Shown: positions 24,130-34,147 of the stretch, one piece after another
Numbering within the stretch: the first letter of the stretch is position 1
Layout of the letters: every line of letters starts with the position of its first letter
Assembly (NCBI GenBank): GCA_025642065.1
Contig: JAODUP010000525.1
Coordinates: 62,001-126,000, forward strand
From: Paralvinella palmiformis
Lineage: Eukaryota > Annelida > Polychaeta > Terebellida > Alvinellidae
Direction of reading: 5' to 3'
Length of the DNA stretch: 64,000 bases
Position numbers and translations under genes: made by a program
Notes under the pieces: generated by a model
Told to the model about the DNA's origin: nothing
What the model saw: the letters and a program-made list of their open reading frames with translations, nothing else
Database searches by the model: none

Positions 24130-26245
24130 AATACATACAGAAGTGTAATAAAAGTAACAAAGTCTGTGGTATTCCTTATTTTATTTGGCAATTTATTCAA
24201 ACAAATGTTACCGTTTAAGTAAGTGAATTCTTACCATTATTTGACAGTTTTATATTGTACGATACACATATTATTTTCAGATCTTAGTTAATTTTTAGAT
24301 TTAGTCAGAGAATTTAGATATACAGAATACTTGTTATGCGAAATGTTATATACGTCTTCTATATGTTTTCTAATCCGTAAAATATATAGTGGATGTTTAT
24401 TACAAGTGTCTAGTAATGATTCATAGGAACTATTGAAGTCCAATTTAAAAAAAAAACTTTAATGCTCTAACTAAAGCTTTTGAATTTTTTGTGTTAGAAA
24501 AGTGCCATGTAACAGAACAATAATTAAGATAATATTCAACAAAACTATTATAAAGTAAGAACTTACTTGACTCATCAAGTATAAAGCATACTTTAGACAG
24601 AACATTTATTTAATTCCCTGATTTCTGACAAAGTTTGGATATATGCGTATCAAACTTTAATTAACTATGTAAGTTCAATCCCAAAATCTTTGGAAATATA
24701 TCATGTTTTACTATCTTGAATACTAAAATATCATTTCTACGAAAGAGAATACATTGAAAGTTGTCGGGATTAATCTTCATATTATTAATCTAGAACCACG
24801 TGATCAAGTTGTTTACATTGTCCAGTAATTTATTCTTAACGGTCTCATCATCAAGGCCAGAATAGACAAATGTGTTATCATCATTACAATTGTATACGTC
24901 AACATCACCGTATAATATAAATAACTTAGTAAACATATTATAAAATATAATAATAACATTTTCCATTCGCTTTTAAACTACCTTTAATCGTTGTTTACGA
25001 TTTCAATATAGTAATTGATAACTAATTAACATGCAGATTGTGATAATCTACATGCTAGATATAAATTATTGTTAAGGTATACAATGAAAAGCACGAGATA
25101 GATCTATTAATATACAGTACAGTAATTTACCTGTTTCCGTATATCTATTTATTTTTACACTCGTATGCTAAGAGATAATTCTTACCATTATTTGACAGTT
25201 TTATATTGTGCGATAAACATATTATTTTCAGATCTTAGTTCATTTTTAGATTTAGTCAGAGAATTTAGTTACAAATAGAGCGAAATGTTATATACATTTT
25301 CTATATGTTTTCTAATCCGTAAAATATATAGTGGATGTTTATTACAATTGTCTAGTAATGATTCATAGGAACTATTGAAGTCCAATTTAAAAAAAAAACT
25401 TTAATGCTCTAACTAAAGCTTTTGAATTATTTTGTGTTAGAAAAGTGCCATGTAACAGAACAATAATTAAGATAATATTCAACAAAACTATTATAAAGTA
25501 AGACCTTACTTGACTCATCAAGTATAAAGCATACTTTAGACAGAACATTTATTTAATTCCCTGATTTCTGACAAAGTTTGGATATATGCGTATCAAAATT
25601 TAATTAACTATGTAAGTTCAATCCCAAAATCTTTGGAAATATATCATGTTTTACTATCTTGAATACTAAATATATCATTTCTACAAAAGACAGTACATTG
25701 AAAAGTTGTCGGGATTAATCTGCATATTATTAATCTAGAACCACGTGATCAAGTTGTTTACATTGTCCAGTAATTTATTCTTAACGGTCTCATCATCAAG
25801 GCCAGAATAGACAAATGTGTTATCATCATTACAATTGTATACGTCAACATCACCGTATAATATAAATAACTTAGTAAACATATTATAAAATATCATAATA
25901 ACATTTTCCATTCGCTTTTAAACTACCTTTAATCGTTGTTTACGATTTCAATATAGTAATTGATAGCTAATTAACATGCAGATTGTGATAATCTACATGC
26001 TAGATATACATTATTGTTAAGGTATACAATGAAAAGCACGAGATAGATCTATTAATATACAGTACAGTAATTTACCTGTTTCCGTATATCTATTTATATT
26101 TACACTCGTATGCAAGATAATATTTTCACAACTATGTACTTGCTCAAACTCCGAGATATATTGATAGATAATTCTTTTTAATTACACATAATCTATTAAC
26201 TTATATATCTCCTTATAAAAACTCTTTAAAACTACAGGTCAGGTT
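24130..26245 (-). pseudogene. LINE reverse transcriptase relic with internal tandem duplication
   Basis: Read on the minus strand from about 26245, conserved reverse-transcriptase blocks appear in order. PVVLKSFYKEIYK resembles 'RP.SVL..FSKIFEK'. SEFEQVHSCENI is the 'F..GHSCET' block. IDLSRAFHCIP (26020-26052) is motif A with the second Asp replaced by His. NRKQRLKV follows. VYNCNDDNTFVYSG has CNDD at the catalytic 'YADD' site (Asp-Asp at 25822-25827). Then come INNMKINPDNFQCI, KILGLNLHS, KFDTHISKLCQKSGN, NSSYESLLDTCNKHPLYIL and finally LNKLPNKIRNTTDFV (about 24165-24205). A 951-bp unit is duplicated (24226-25176 and 25177-26113), so motif A to the C-terminus appears twice. Stops (TAG at 24790-24792 and 25735-25737) and a poly-T frameshift show it is dead. 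The motif B region (G.PQGS..GP) is missing. Confidence 0.85.
24226..26113 (-). repeat. 951-bp direct tandem duplication inside the LINE relic
   Basis: Copy A spans about 24226-25170 and copy B about 25177-26113. They are nearly identical apart from scattered substitutions, a short difference near 24319-24339 (ATACAGAATACTTGTTATG present in A only) and single-base indels such as that near 25667. Both share the same inactivating TAG codon, so the unit was already a pseudogene when it duplicated. Confidence 0.95.
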
Positions 26246-26451
26246 TTCAATCCTGTTATTTTTGTTTAACTGAGGACTACACTATTTACTCGATGTACTA
26301 AAATAGATAGCAATTCTTTACTTTGAATGAAGAGTCTTCTAAGGACCAATATTAGCAATCAACTGGCAGATATATATAGCTGAGTTTTAATTTTGGATGA
26401 ATCATAACCAGAGTTCTGTAGTATCGAATGAATTAACTGTCTATAAACAAC

Positions 26452-26474
26452 TATATATATATATATATATATAA

Positions 26475-26514
<40 letters not shown>
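26452..26514. repeat. (AT)n-(GT)n compound microsatellite
   Basis: AT at 26452-26473, then GT at 26477-26514. Confidence 0.95.
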
Positions 26515-26516
<2 letters not shown>

Positions 26517-27818
26517 GCACGAAATAACTTAAATGAAAATTCCTAAATACTTCATTAATAAACAAAAATGTGAATATTCTTGCAGCATTAGTGTTCAAGG
26601 GACATTAGCCGGAACTGTATTCATAAAGACATACAGCTAACATCGGGTTTATATTTAGGTCTTCTGATGTCATTCCAATTCATTCCAATCAATCCTTTTA
26701 TTAGAGGAAAATAATCCTATTATACAGCAAAAAACGAAACTTTCCGAGGCTATTCATTTATAAATATGAGGTTAATTATTAATTTTAATGAGTAACAAGT
26801 TCATATTTATTCTGCTGTATGAACCATGTCTACATTTATTATAAGACAAACTAATGGGGTCTTCGATCTACATAACTATGGGTTTAGGATAATAAAGAAA
26901 CCGTGTATTTGATGATGTGATGACCACGATGATGGCAATTGTTATATTAAGGGTAATACTTATTTAGGTAAGCGATCTCAAGGTATTTAGAGATTCCCTC
27001 TAGAATGTTATTTATAGCTGACCTGTTTAAGCAATGTACCTGTTACAGGAATTGATTAAGGAAATGTGTTTGTGTTACGTTACTAATCGAATGTGTTAAT
27101 GTTATATGTGGCCTAAGCTATTGATGTTAAGACAGTATCATTATTTACCATTACGAAATAAAAGGTTCCGTTTATTATTGTCATTAGTTCACATAAAACT
27201 AAAACTCTCTTAATTGGGTGACATCATGACAAATTGGTATTCATATTTGATCAAAAACAAATCTATTTTACTATCTAGATAATTGCACTTTAGGTATTTG
27301 ATTTTCAATTATTTATATCAACAAGGGTTTTCCTTTCTCATAAACTATAACCACCATATTCAACGATATATTGTTTTCGTTACCTTATTTACTAGATATA
27401 ATGTTGTTATTATTTAACTGATGTGATCTTCTGCTTAAAGGGCACCTAGTTAAACGAATTAATCATTTATACACATATACTATATAATTCACTCTAGGAC
27501 AAGGTTCAAAGCCTATAACATTATTACTTCGGTGTTTGGACAAAAGATACTTTCCTCCTGAGGGTCACAGAGGTCTGATGCTGTCAATAGTCATTTGTGT
27601 CTCATATAAAGAGCTGGCCTTGTTAATATTATGTCTACAAAAGCGCTGACATTTGGTGGATGACCCGTTTATCTGATAATAACAGTCATATCATGTCAAC
27701 TAGATCTGGTCAGTGTATTGTTATTAGAGAAATGTGCCTTTAGATTATTGACTGATGTTTGATAAGTGTTGCCTTATAAAATAACACAAATATAATATTA
27801 TGCTCTGAACAATTGTAT

Positions 27819-27821
<3 letters not shown>
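26515..27821. other. AT-rich non-coding DNA
   Basis: No gene or repeat family recognised. Confidence 0.5.
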
Positions 27822-27882
<61 letters not shown>

Positions 27883-27920
27883 GTGTGCGCGTGTGTGTGC
27901 GTGTGCGTGTGCGTGCTTAA
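27822..27920. repeat. (CT)n-(AT)n-(GTGC)n compound microsatellite
   Basis: CT 27822-27852, AT 27853-27881, then a GT/GC alternation to about 27915. The three dinucleotide classes lie back to back. Confidence 0.95.
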
Positions 27921-28379
27921 TGCTGTGCGTGTGTAGGGATGTGGATTTAAGGCAAATCCACTCAGAAGGTTTAGCGAACCGCTAGATGATCTCAAAATAT
28001 TAGCTTGAATTACGTAGTCTCGGCTCTGACTATACCTAAGTAGATCGCACAAAATCTGAAAAAAGGAATTTAAGGTAAATGAGTAACGCCCCCCGTACAT
28101 TTCCAACTGGAGGCCAACTCAGATATTATTCTATTGACTCTCACTAATAGAGCGTAATCTTAACTCTTTCTGCCGAAGATCTAGGTATAAATAAATTTAG
28201 ATGTATGCAATATAACTATAATCAACTGATTGCTAATATTCATCTTCATGTTACCTTGATCCTAACAGAAAATTACATTAGGCTACCTCATATTTATATA
28301 TTAGGAAAGGGTGTATATTGATCAGATAACTAAACAATACAAGACATGTCACTACAAATGACTGTTATAAATTGAAATA

Positions 28380-28463
28380 TACATTATCTTTGTTTGTGTA
28401 TACGTTTATGTATGTGTTTGTGTGAATGAGTGTGTTTGAATGTATGTGTGTGTGTATGTTGTA

Positions 28464-28535
<72 letters not shown>
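28380..28535. repeat. GT-rich patch then (TA)n
   Basis: Degenerate GTGTATGT (28395-28460) followed by about 70 bp of TA (28463-28535). Confidence 0.93.
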
Positions 28536-28538
<3 letters not shown>

Positions 28539-29542
28539 TTTATAAATGTGTGATGTGATGAGTGTATGTGTGTCTATGTGGATGTGGTTAGGTATATGTG
28601 CGTACGATAGATGAGTGGTGTCTGTCACGGCACAAATATATATGAGAGTTTGTCTATGTGGGGTTATTTTGACAAATATGTGTATATGATTATCTGGTAA
28701 TCTACCCTTAATTAGAAGGAATACAATATTTATATCGTGTTTGTTTAGTATACTTATCTGGTAATATTGTTTCGTTTGCAATGAGAAAAATTAATAACAG
28801 TACCTCTCAAATTATATGTCCTTCAATATACCTTTTTTATTATTTAGCGCTACTCATATTAGGTGATCTATATAGCCCCTCGAAATATTTGCAAACCTGC
28901 TATTACCCATAACTTTACTAATGTGGTGTCAACTACCATATATCTGGGGTCAAAAAGTCACAGGATATGGTTGTCTTTCTTCTAACCAATGTCGTCCATC
29001 TTGAATTCCAAAATGGCTGACATCAAAAGTATGAACATTATAATGTTGCCCATAACTGTACAACTATTTCATTTTGATATATGATCTTGGTGTTTAATAA
29101 TATGTTTCTCGGGTCACGGAATAACTTAAGGACAGTCTATGGTGATCCAACCTATGTTGGCCATCTGTAAGTTTGCAAAATGACTATCAGCAGCATTGGG
29201 GCAATGAAACTATTAGGCGGATTAAATCAACGCTATAGTGGAGATGGTGGGTTATATATTGGTTCAGATAATGGTAAGGTATGTATATTATTATGACAGC
29301 CCTTCATTTCCAAGTTTATTATGATGGAATGTTAAAATCTTAAGTTGCAAACACTCTCAATATATTGAGACCTGTGATATATGGACATATTATGATTATA
29401 GCAAATTATTGTCTCATTGATTAAGGTATGTGATAACTCTATTGAATTATGATCACATTACACAACAACTTTGTGCTTTAAGGACAATAAAGCCCAATAT
29501 TGATCTACCTGCCCCCAAATATTAAACACATCTAAATCTACA
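28536..29542. other. upstream flank of the 29.5-32.6 kb relic
   Basis: The segment CCATCTTGAATTCCAAAATGG at about 28995 stands out as non-random text and may belong to the 5' flank of the element that follows. No frame was recognised here. Confidence 0.4.
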
Positions 29543-29790
29543 ACTTGTAACTCCAGAGAAAACTGCATTTTCTGTAGATGTCAATATCCAGAACAATGGC
29601 GAAGAGTTGTCCAATGTAAGACCGCCAGTATAAATACCAAGTGATAAATGACGTGAGAGTCAGAAAGTCAGTTGGAATAGTACTATAGCAGATCTACATG
29701 CTGAGAATGCTCAGTACCACTTTGAAGGCTATATATATTGCCAATATAATGGGACAATCAGATCAAACGATTATAATTGTGATACTTTTT
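29543..29790 (+). pseudogene. N-terminal Cys-rich block of the relic
   Basis: The frame from 29543 reads TCNSRENCIFCRCQYPEQW, with cysteines spaced like a small zinc-binding module. After a gap, ADLHAENAQYHFEGYIYC (29694-29747) resembles the 'DL.A..AKYH..CY' block that follows in related predicted proteins, with the expected Cys replaced by Gly (FEGY). Confidence 0.6.
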
Positions 29791-29863
29791 TGAAAAGGTA
29801 GCATCTTGTTTCAGTCTGGATAAGTAATATATAAGGAACTCAGTAGATCTTCATAATCTCTAT

Positions 29864-30193
29864 TTGTCCTATGAAGGACATACATTAACACGCCGACTTC
29901 TTATTGATGGGCTCCCTGAATACTCCCCGAAGAGGCTTACTTGTCTTATCAGCAAAGGGTTAGCAAAGATTCTGGATGTTATAATTGTGGCTTCAAAACA
30001 GCTGCAAATTGTATATGAATATTTGGATGGTAATGACGTTAAGCTGATATTCCTTGATGCAACTACGCTTAAATCCCCTAGGAATACTTATCACATCAGA
30101 ATAACACAAGGAAGTTATTCTGACCATGTAAGTCCCTTACTCTTGAAACGTCTGTCATTATTTTCAATGATTAATCAAATGCAGTCATTATGA
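29864..30193 (+). pseudogene. second block of the relic (open frame of about 109 codons)
   Basis: An open frame with DVIIVASKQLQIVYEYLDG in the middle. It plausibly matches the short hydrophobic 'GD..V......IVYSS..SL' stretch found before the central region in related predicted proteins. The match is weak, and its place between two better blocks is the main support. Confidence 0.45.
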
Positions 30194-30299
30194 TAGGTAA
30201 CATTATTACAACAGCCATTACCAACAAACCAACAATGTTACAGGTTGACCTTCATATACTGATGAGAGAGAAACTCTAATTGATCAGCGCTCTGAATAT

Positions 30300-30620
30300 G
30301 GCATTAGCTACTCCTATGACGAGGTATTGAGTTTCAAATCATCAGCTGCTCAAGCATCATCGAGGAATTCCCAATTACCAGGACTCTATCAGAGTAGCAA
30401 ACATCTAATTCCAGCAAGTGCTGATAACGTTGATGCTCATTTTCCGTCTGCACATTGTTTAACCTCAGCCCGTGCATTGGCTTTGCTGTTCATTCCAGCC
30501 CAAAACGATGATTCAGAAGAACGCTTTATAACCTCTCGAATCAAACGATTAGCCACTCTACAAGGTTGCAGTACACGTGATGTGGGTTCATCGAGAGCGA
30601 TTCGTGAATTTCCTTCTTAG
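30300..30620 (+). pseudogene. central block of the relic
   Basis: An uninterrupted frame with SYSYDEVLSFKSSAAQASSR, then LPGLYQSSKHLIPASADNVD and SAHCLTSARALALLF. The pattern 'YDEV..FK.SAA......L......I..SADN.DA......G..STH.LA' is a recurring signature in these invertebrate proteins. It is the clearest single match in the window to that family. The frame ends at TAG 30618-30620. Confidence 0.7.
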
Positions 30621-30790
30621 GTTAGACAAAATGTTCGAGCTGGGAGAGGATAATTATCTATTACGTATCTAGTTTGTTACATCCGTTATGCCGTATTTCG
30701 TCACATCCGCCACTATAACTGTGCTAGATATCTGTGTATATATGTATTATTTAGTTCTAGTTATATTTTTGTAACATAATATCTGTTGAG

Positions 30791-31192
30791 TTGAAATTCG
30801 GAGACATAAAATTTGTAGAAAACATTGGAATGTTACTTGGCATGAACACAATGAATACAAATATATTGAATATATTTAGTTATGTTCTGAACTACTTATT
30901 CTCCATTGAGAACTTGGCTGATGGTGTCCTCAATCTGTTCCTCAAAGGAAACCATATCATGCACCACAATCCAAGACTCTAGAATGACTTGTTAGCAGAC
31001 ATGTGTATCGATTCTACATTTATGTGGCATGGACATGAATCAAGTAGTAATGTGGGAATCACCCTGAAGCCTGGTACAGCTAAATTGACACTCAGTCTAC
31101 ACATGTTCAGCCATCTACTTATACATCTGGCATTGATGAAAGATGCTCAAAAGAAATACTGTCACAGCACACAAAGAGGAAAGTCATGCTAA
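30791..31192 (+). pseudogene. 'FLKGNH...STFMxxGH' block of the relic
   Basis: Two adjacent frames separated by one stop (TAG at 30980-30982). The first ends LADGVLNLFLKGNHIMHHNP. The second carries DSTFMWHGHESSSNVGITLK (about 31007-31066) and LSLHMFSHLL. Related predicted proteins have 'FL.GEH..RH.PGLWNGIWSDM.IE.TFMRYGH....GITLKPE' with a following His/Cys helix, so the Trp of 'GLWN' is likely the codon that became the stop here. Confidence 0.7.
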
Positions 31193-31429
31193 GATGGCCT
31201 CTGATGATACTCAGAGGTAGAAAAAGTACACAGATCCGCTTGATACTGATAGTCACCAAACTGCTCTTCTAAATATTATCACATGTCGCATTTTCTCAGG
31301 TGATGTGAAAGTGGAAAACTCTACCAGAAGTGTTTCAAATTACATGCATGACTATGAACGTGCAGCAGAATTTCAATAATACTCTCAAGAAGAAGTCCAT
31401 CACTATGGTTACAGCCAAAACGAATATTA

Positions 31430-32174
31430 TAGTTAGTGATACTTCGGTTTATGATTTTGATCTGATATTTACAAGACTAATGGGCCTACAGTAATGCCAA
31501 ATCCTCCAAACCTATCCTCATTTGTGACCTTAAAAAATTTGCGAATGCAGGCAAAGTCTTCTATGAAATAGAAACTCCAGGTATATGTGTCAAGTGGACT
31601 AAACATATGCTGTGAACACTTATGGGTGTCCACTCCTTTGGAAAGTACACTGGCCAACACGTGTTGTGTAATAAACTACCTGGACATCTTTACTTCTGGT
31701 GTTAGGCATTACGTCAGAAGCAATCGTGTGTACCTGTTCTTTGATATATATTAGTCAAACAGTGCCAGTAACATGATGAGATACCCGGGGCTAGTTTGGA
31801 ACATCAGCTGGACATCAGTACCCCAATCTCTGTACAGAAAGTAATACGTGCATTATCATACAACAGACGTGAACTGATTGACCTCATGTGTTATTACTTG
31901 GTTTGTGTGCAGCACCAATTGTCCAGCACCAACATACTAGTCATCACTAATAAGACCCTATTCCCGTTTAGATAGATTATAACAATGTCTGCCAAAGAGA
32001 GAACTTACGAACAATACAGGAAGAAGCACAGGCAATATCATTGTAAATCAACTTGTGAAGATTGCCGCATCAAGTGTTACTAGTATCAAGGTAATATGTG
32101 ATTTCCCAGATGTGTTTGTGTTGTTGGTGGAATTCTTTGTTAAAGTAGATTTATCGTATAGCATCTTTATATAG
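31430..32174 (+). pseudogene. first half of the PIN/FEN-like region
   Basis: YDFDLIFTRLMGLQ leads into PNPPNLSSFVTLKNLRMQ and KLQVYVSSGL. RSNRVYLFFDIY (31716-31751) resembles the 'VYLVFDRY' block and, more distantly, the VYVFDG strand of FEN/XPG nucleases. The 58-codon block 31802-31975 follows. IIVNQLVKIAA (32034-32066) then KVICDFPDVFVLLVEFF (32088-32138) match 'EEADT.I..Q........V.SDDTDVFVLL', where the DDTD acid cluster is changed to DFPD. It ends at TAG 32172-32174. Frames change several times. Confidence 0.62.
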
Positions 32175-32208
32175 AGTATGTCTGGCTACAATTAAGCAAC
32201 ATTGTTGC

Positions 32209-32620
32209 ATTACCAACTGTCTACTAGCCGGCCATGCACTATTAAGTTATGATATAGTATTTTATCTATACGGAATGGGTAAAGTGACGATGTTCATAAT
32301 TCTGATCAAAGGTACACGTGTTGCAGTTATTGTGGCAGTTTGACAGTGGTACGGATGCTATAATTACAGAAGCATCACCGTTCATCCCCGCTTGTTATGG
32401 GTGCAAGCCTTAAGAGAACATACCAAACACTCGTATTGAGGGGAATTGTTTGTGTTGCATCTGAACATGTCGAGTCAGTTAATGTTATTCGGTCTGCTAA
32501 GCAACATATGGAAACAATAAGGATTCAAAATGTTTCATAATGCATGTCCATCATTAATACGTACTACTAAAAATGCCACAAAGTGCCTTTGTTGACACAT
32601 TCTCTGCAAATTAAATGAAA
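32209..32620 (+). pseudogene. second half of the PIN/FEN-like region
   Basis: The frame from 32209 reads ITNCLLAGHALLSYDIVFYL then YGMGKVTMFIIL. This matches 'LL.AHALSGCDTV....GIGKGT.LK', with SGCD changed to LSYD but the Asp kept and the GxGK turn present. About 40 bp later another frame gives TEASPFIPACYGCKP (32360-32404), matching 'AT.FI.ACYG' downstream of that turn. A weak KMPQSAFVDTFSAN follows near 32571. A stop-rich tail indicates decay. Confidence 0.6.
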
Positions 32621-33953
32621 GCCGCTATAAGTATGAAAAGATAATACAATTATGTGCACGAAAATCTCAAATATGCTGTTATCTTTATGTTAGTTGTATA
32701 TATGTTAACATTGGTAGTTAGATGACGCAAGTCGTACCGCTTGTGACTTTTTAAAGTAACTTCTTGACCACAGGATATATTATTAGACACCAAGATCATG
32801 TCTCCATGGTCAAAATTATAACTTTCACTGTTTTGATGCAAGCTATTTTAATTTTCAAGTTGGCTGACACGAGTTAGACCATTGTAGATAATCTGATGTG
32901 AATCCTTGATCCCAAGCATATGGTATTATATACCAAACGGATATATCTACCTCAAACGTTAGCAAATATATTTTCACAGGTTTTGATATTGGCCATCTCG
33001 TTTTTTCGTACAAACAAATTCCTCGTGAGTGCCATATTGGAACTGGACTAATAGTACAAGAATATACGTAATTGTTATTATAAATATTATAAATATTTCA
33101 TTTTACAGCAATAAAATGGTTATCGTTCTAGCATATTTTCAGTTTTTTATTAAGATTGATACATAATGCAAGAACATAACTCACATATACCCATAAACTA
33201 TTTATATTAATTGCTTCCATTAATTTTATAACTTAAATGTAGCATCCCACACATTCATACACATAGGATTAAGTCAGTTACAAAAAGTATTTTAATCTCC
33301 CAGTTTTCTTATTGAACTCAAATGTAACTTTTAGCTTACTGGTTCAATAGAATTATATGAGATATTATAAACACCTTATAAAACGAGTAATTAATGCTTA
33401 ATTACTTAAGTACAAGTTTTCAAAATGCGTATTATGGAGCGTGCTTTAAGAGAAACAATTTAAATATGTACTTGATATTGTTCAGCAGTAGTATATTGCG
33501 AATTATTGCAAATTGTCATGCCAAAATTAGTAATTTGCATATGTTTAAATATCTTGTCCGTACCTCTGCTTCTGTGAATGGATTCCTGATATTAGCATCT
33601 ACCCAGTTATCAAGCAGCCACTTTATATCTGAAAACTTTATTGTTGTGTATTATTTGATATATTTATATTGATGAGCTTCTACTTTTCTAGCTATATAGA
33701 TATATATGTATGTGTATGAAGATTTTGCTGTTTATTGATTTGGGGTTTGACTCGATGGAGCCTGTATCTTCAGTTTATCCTACAATCGAAATTTGTTTTT
33801 AGTGATATTGCTAAAGAGTAATTATTACATCTGCAACTGTATGGGGTAAGTGTTTGAAAAACAAATGTACATTAACGATTTCTAACCAAAAAACTATAAC
33901 CTATTTCACTAAATCTGGCTGCTGAAGATATTGTATCGAGATGGGTAGATGGG

Positions 33954-33956
<3 letters not shown>
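32621..33956. other. AT-rich non-coding DNA
   Basis: Nothing recognised. The 92-residue frame at 33394-33672 is Leu/Ile-rich with no domain. Confidence 0.5.
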
Positions 33957-34043
<87 letters not shown>

Positions 34044-34080
34044 AATATATATATATAGATAATTGTATATATATATATAT

Positions 34081-34143
<63 letters not shown>
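33957..34143. repeat. long interrupted (TA)n
   Basis: The longest AT tract in the window (about 187 bp), with three interruptions near 34041-34085 (GATAATATAT, GATAATTG and AAAATA). On the minus strand it reads as a Tyr-Ile repeat, which is an artefact. The interruptions suggest an older tract than the pure runs. Confidence 0.97.

Positions 34144-34147
<4 letters not shown>

Larger units (their letters stand above)
29543..32620 (+). pseudogene. decayed copy of a multi-copy invertebrate ORF with a PIN/FEN-like nuclease region
   Basis: Conserved blocks run in order over about 3 kb on the plus strand, joined across stops and frameshifts. They are a Cys-rich start (CNSRENCIFCRC, 29546), ADLHAENAQYH, SYSYDEVLSFKSSAAQAS and SADNVDAH (30300-30460), LADGVLNLFLKGNHIMHHNP, DSTFMWHGHESSSNVGITLK, a 58-codon clean block with SYNRRELIDL and HQLSSTNILVIT (31802-31975), then VICDFPDVFVLL, LLAGHALLSYDI with YGMGKVT, and SPFIPACYG. 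I remember these blocks from large unnamed predicted proteins in many invertebrate genomes, often in numerous copies. The acidic and GxGK-like blocks suggest a PIN/FEN-type nuclease fold; that is inference. Many stops show this copy is inactive. No introns, long terminal repeats or inverted repeats were recognised. Confidence 0.72.
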
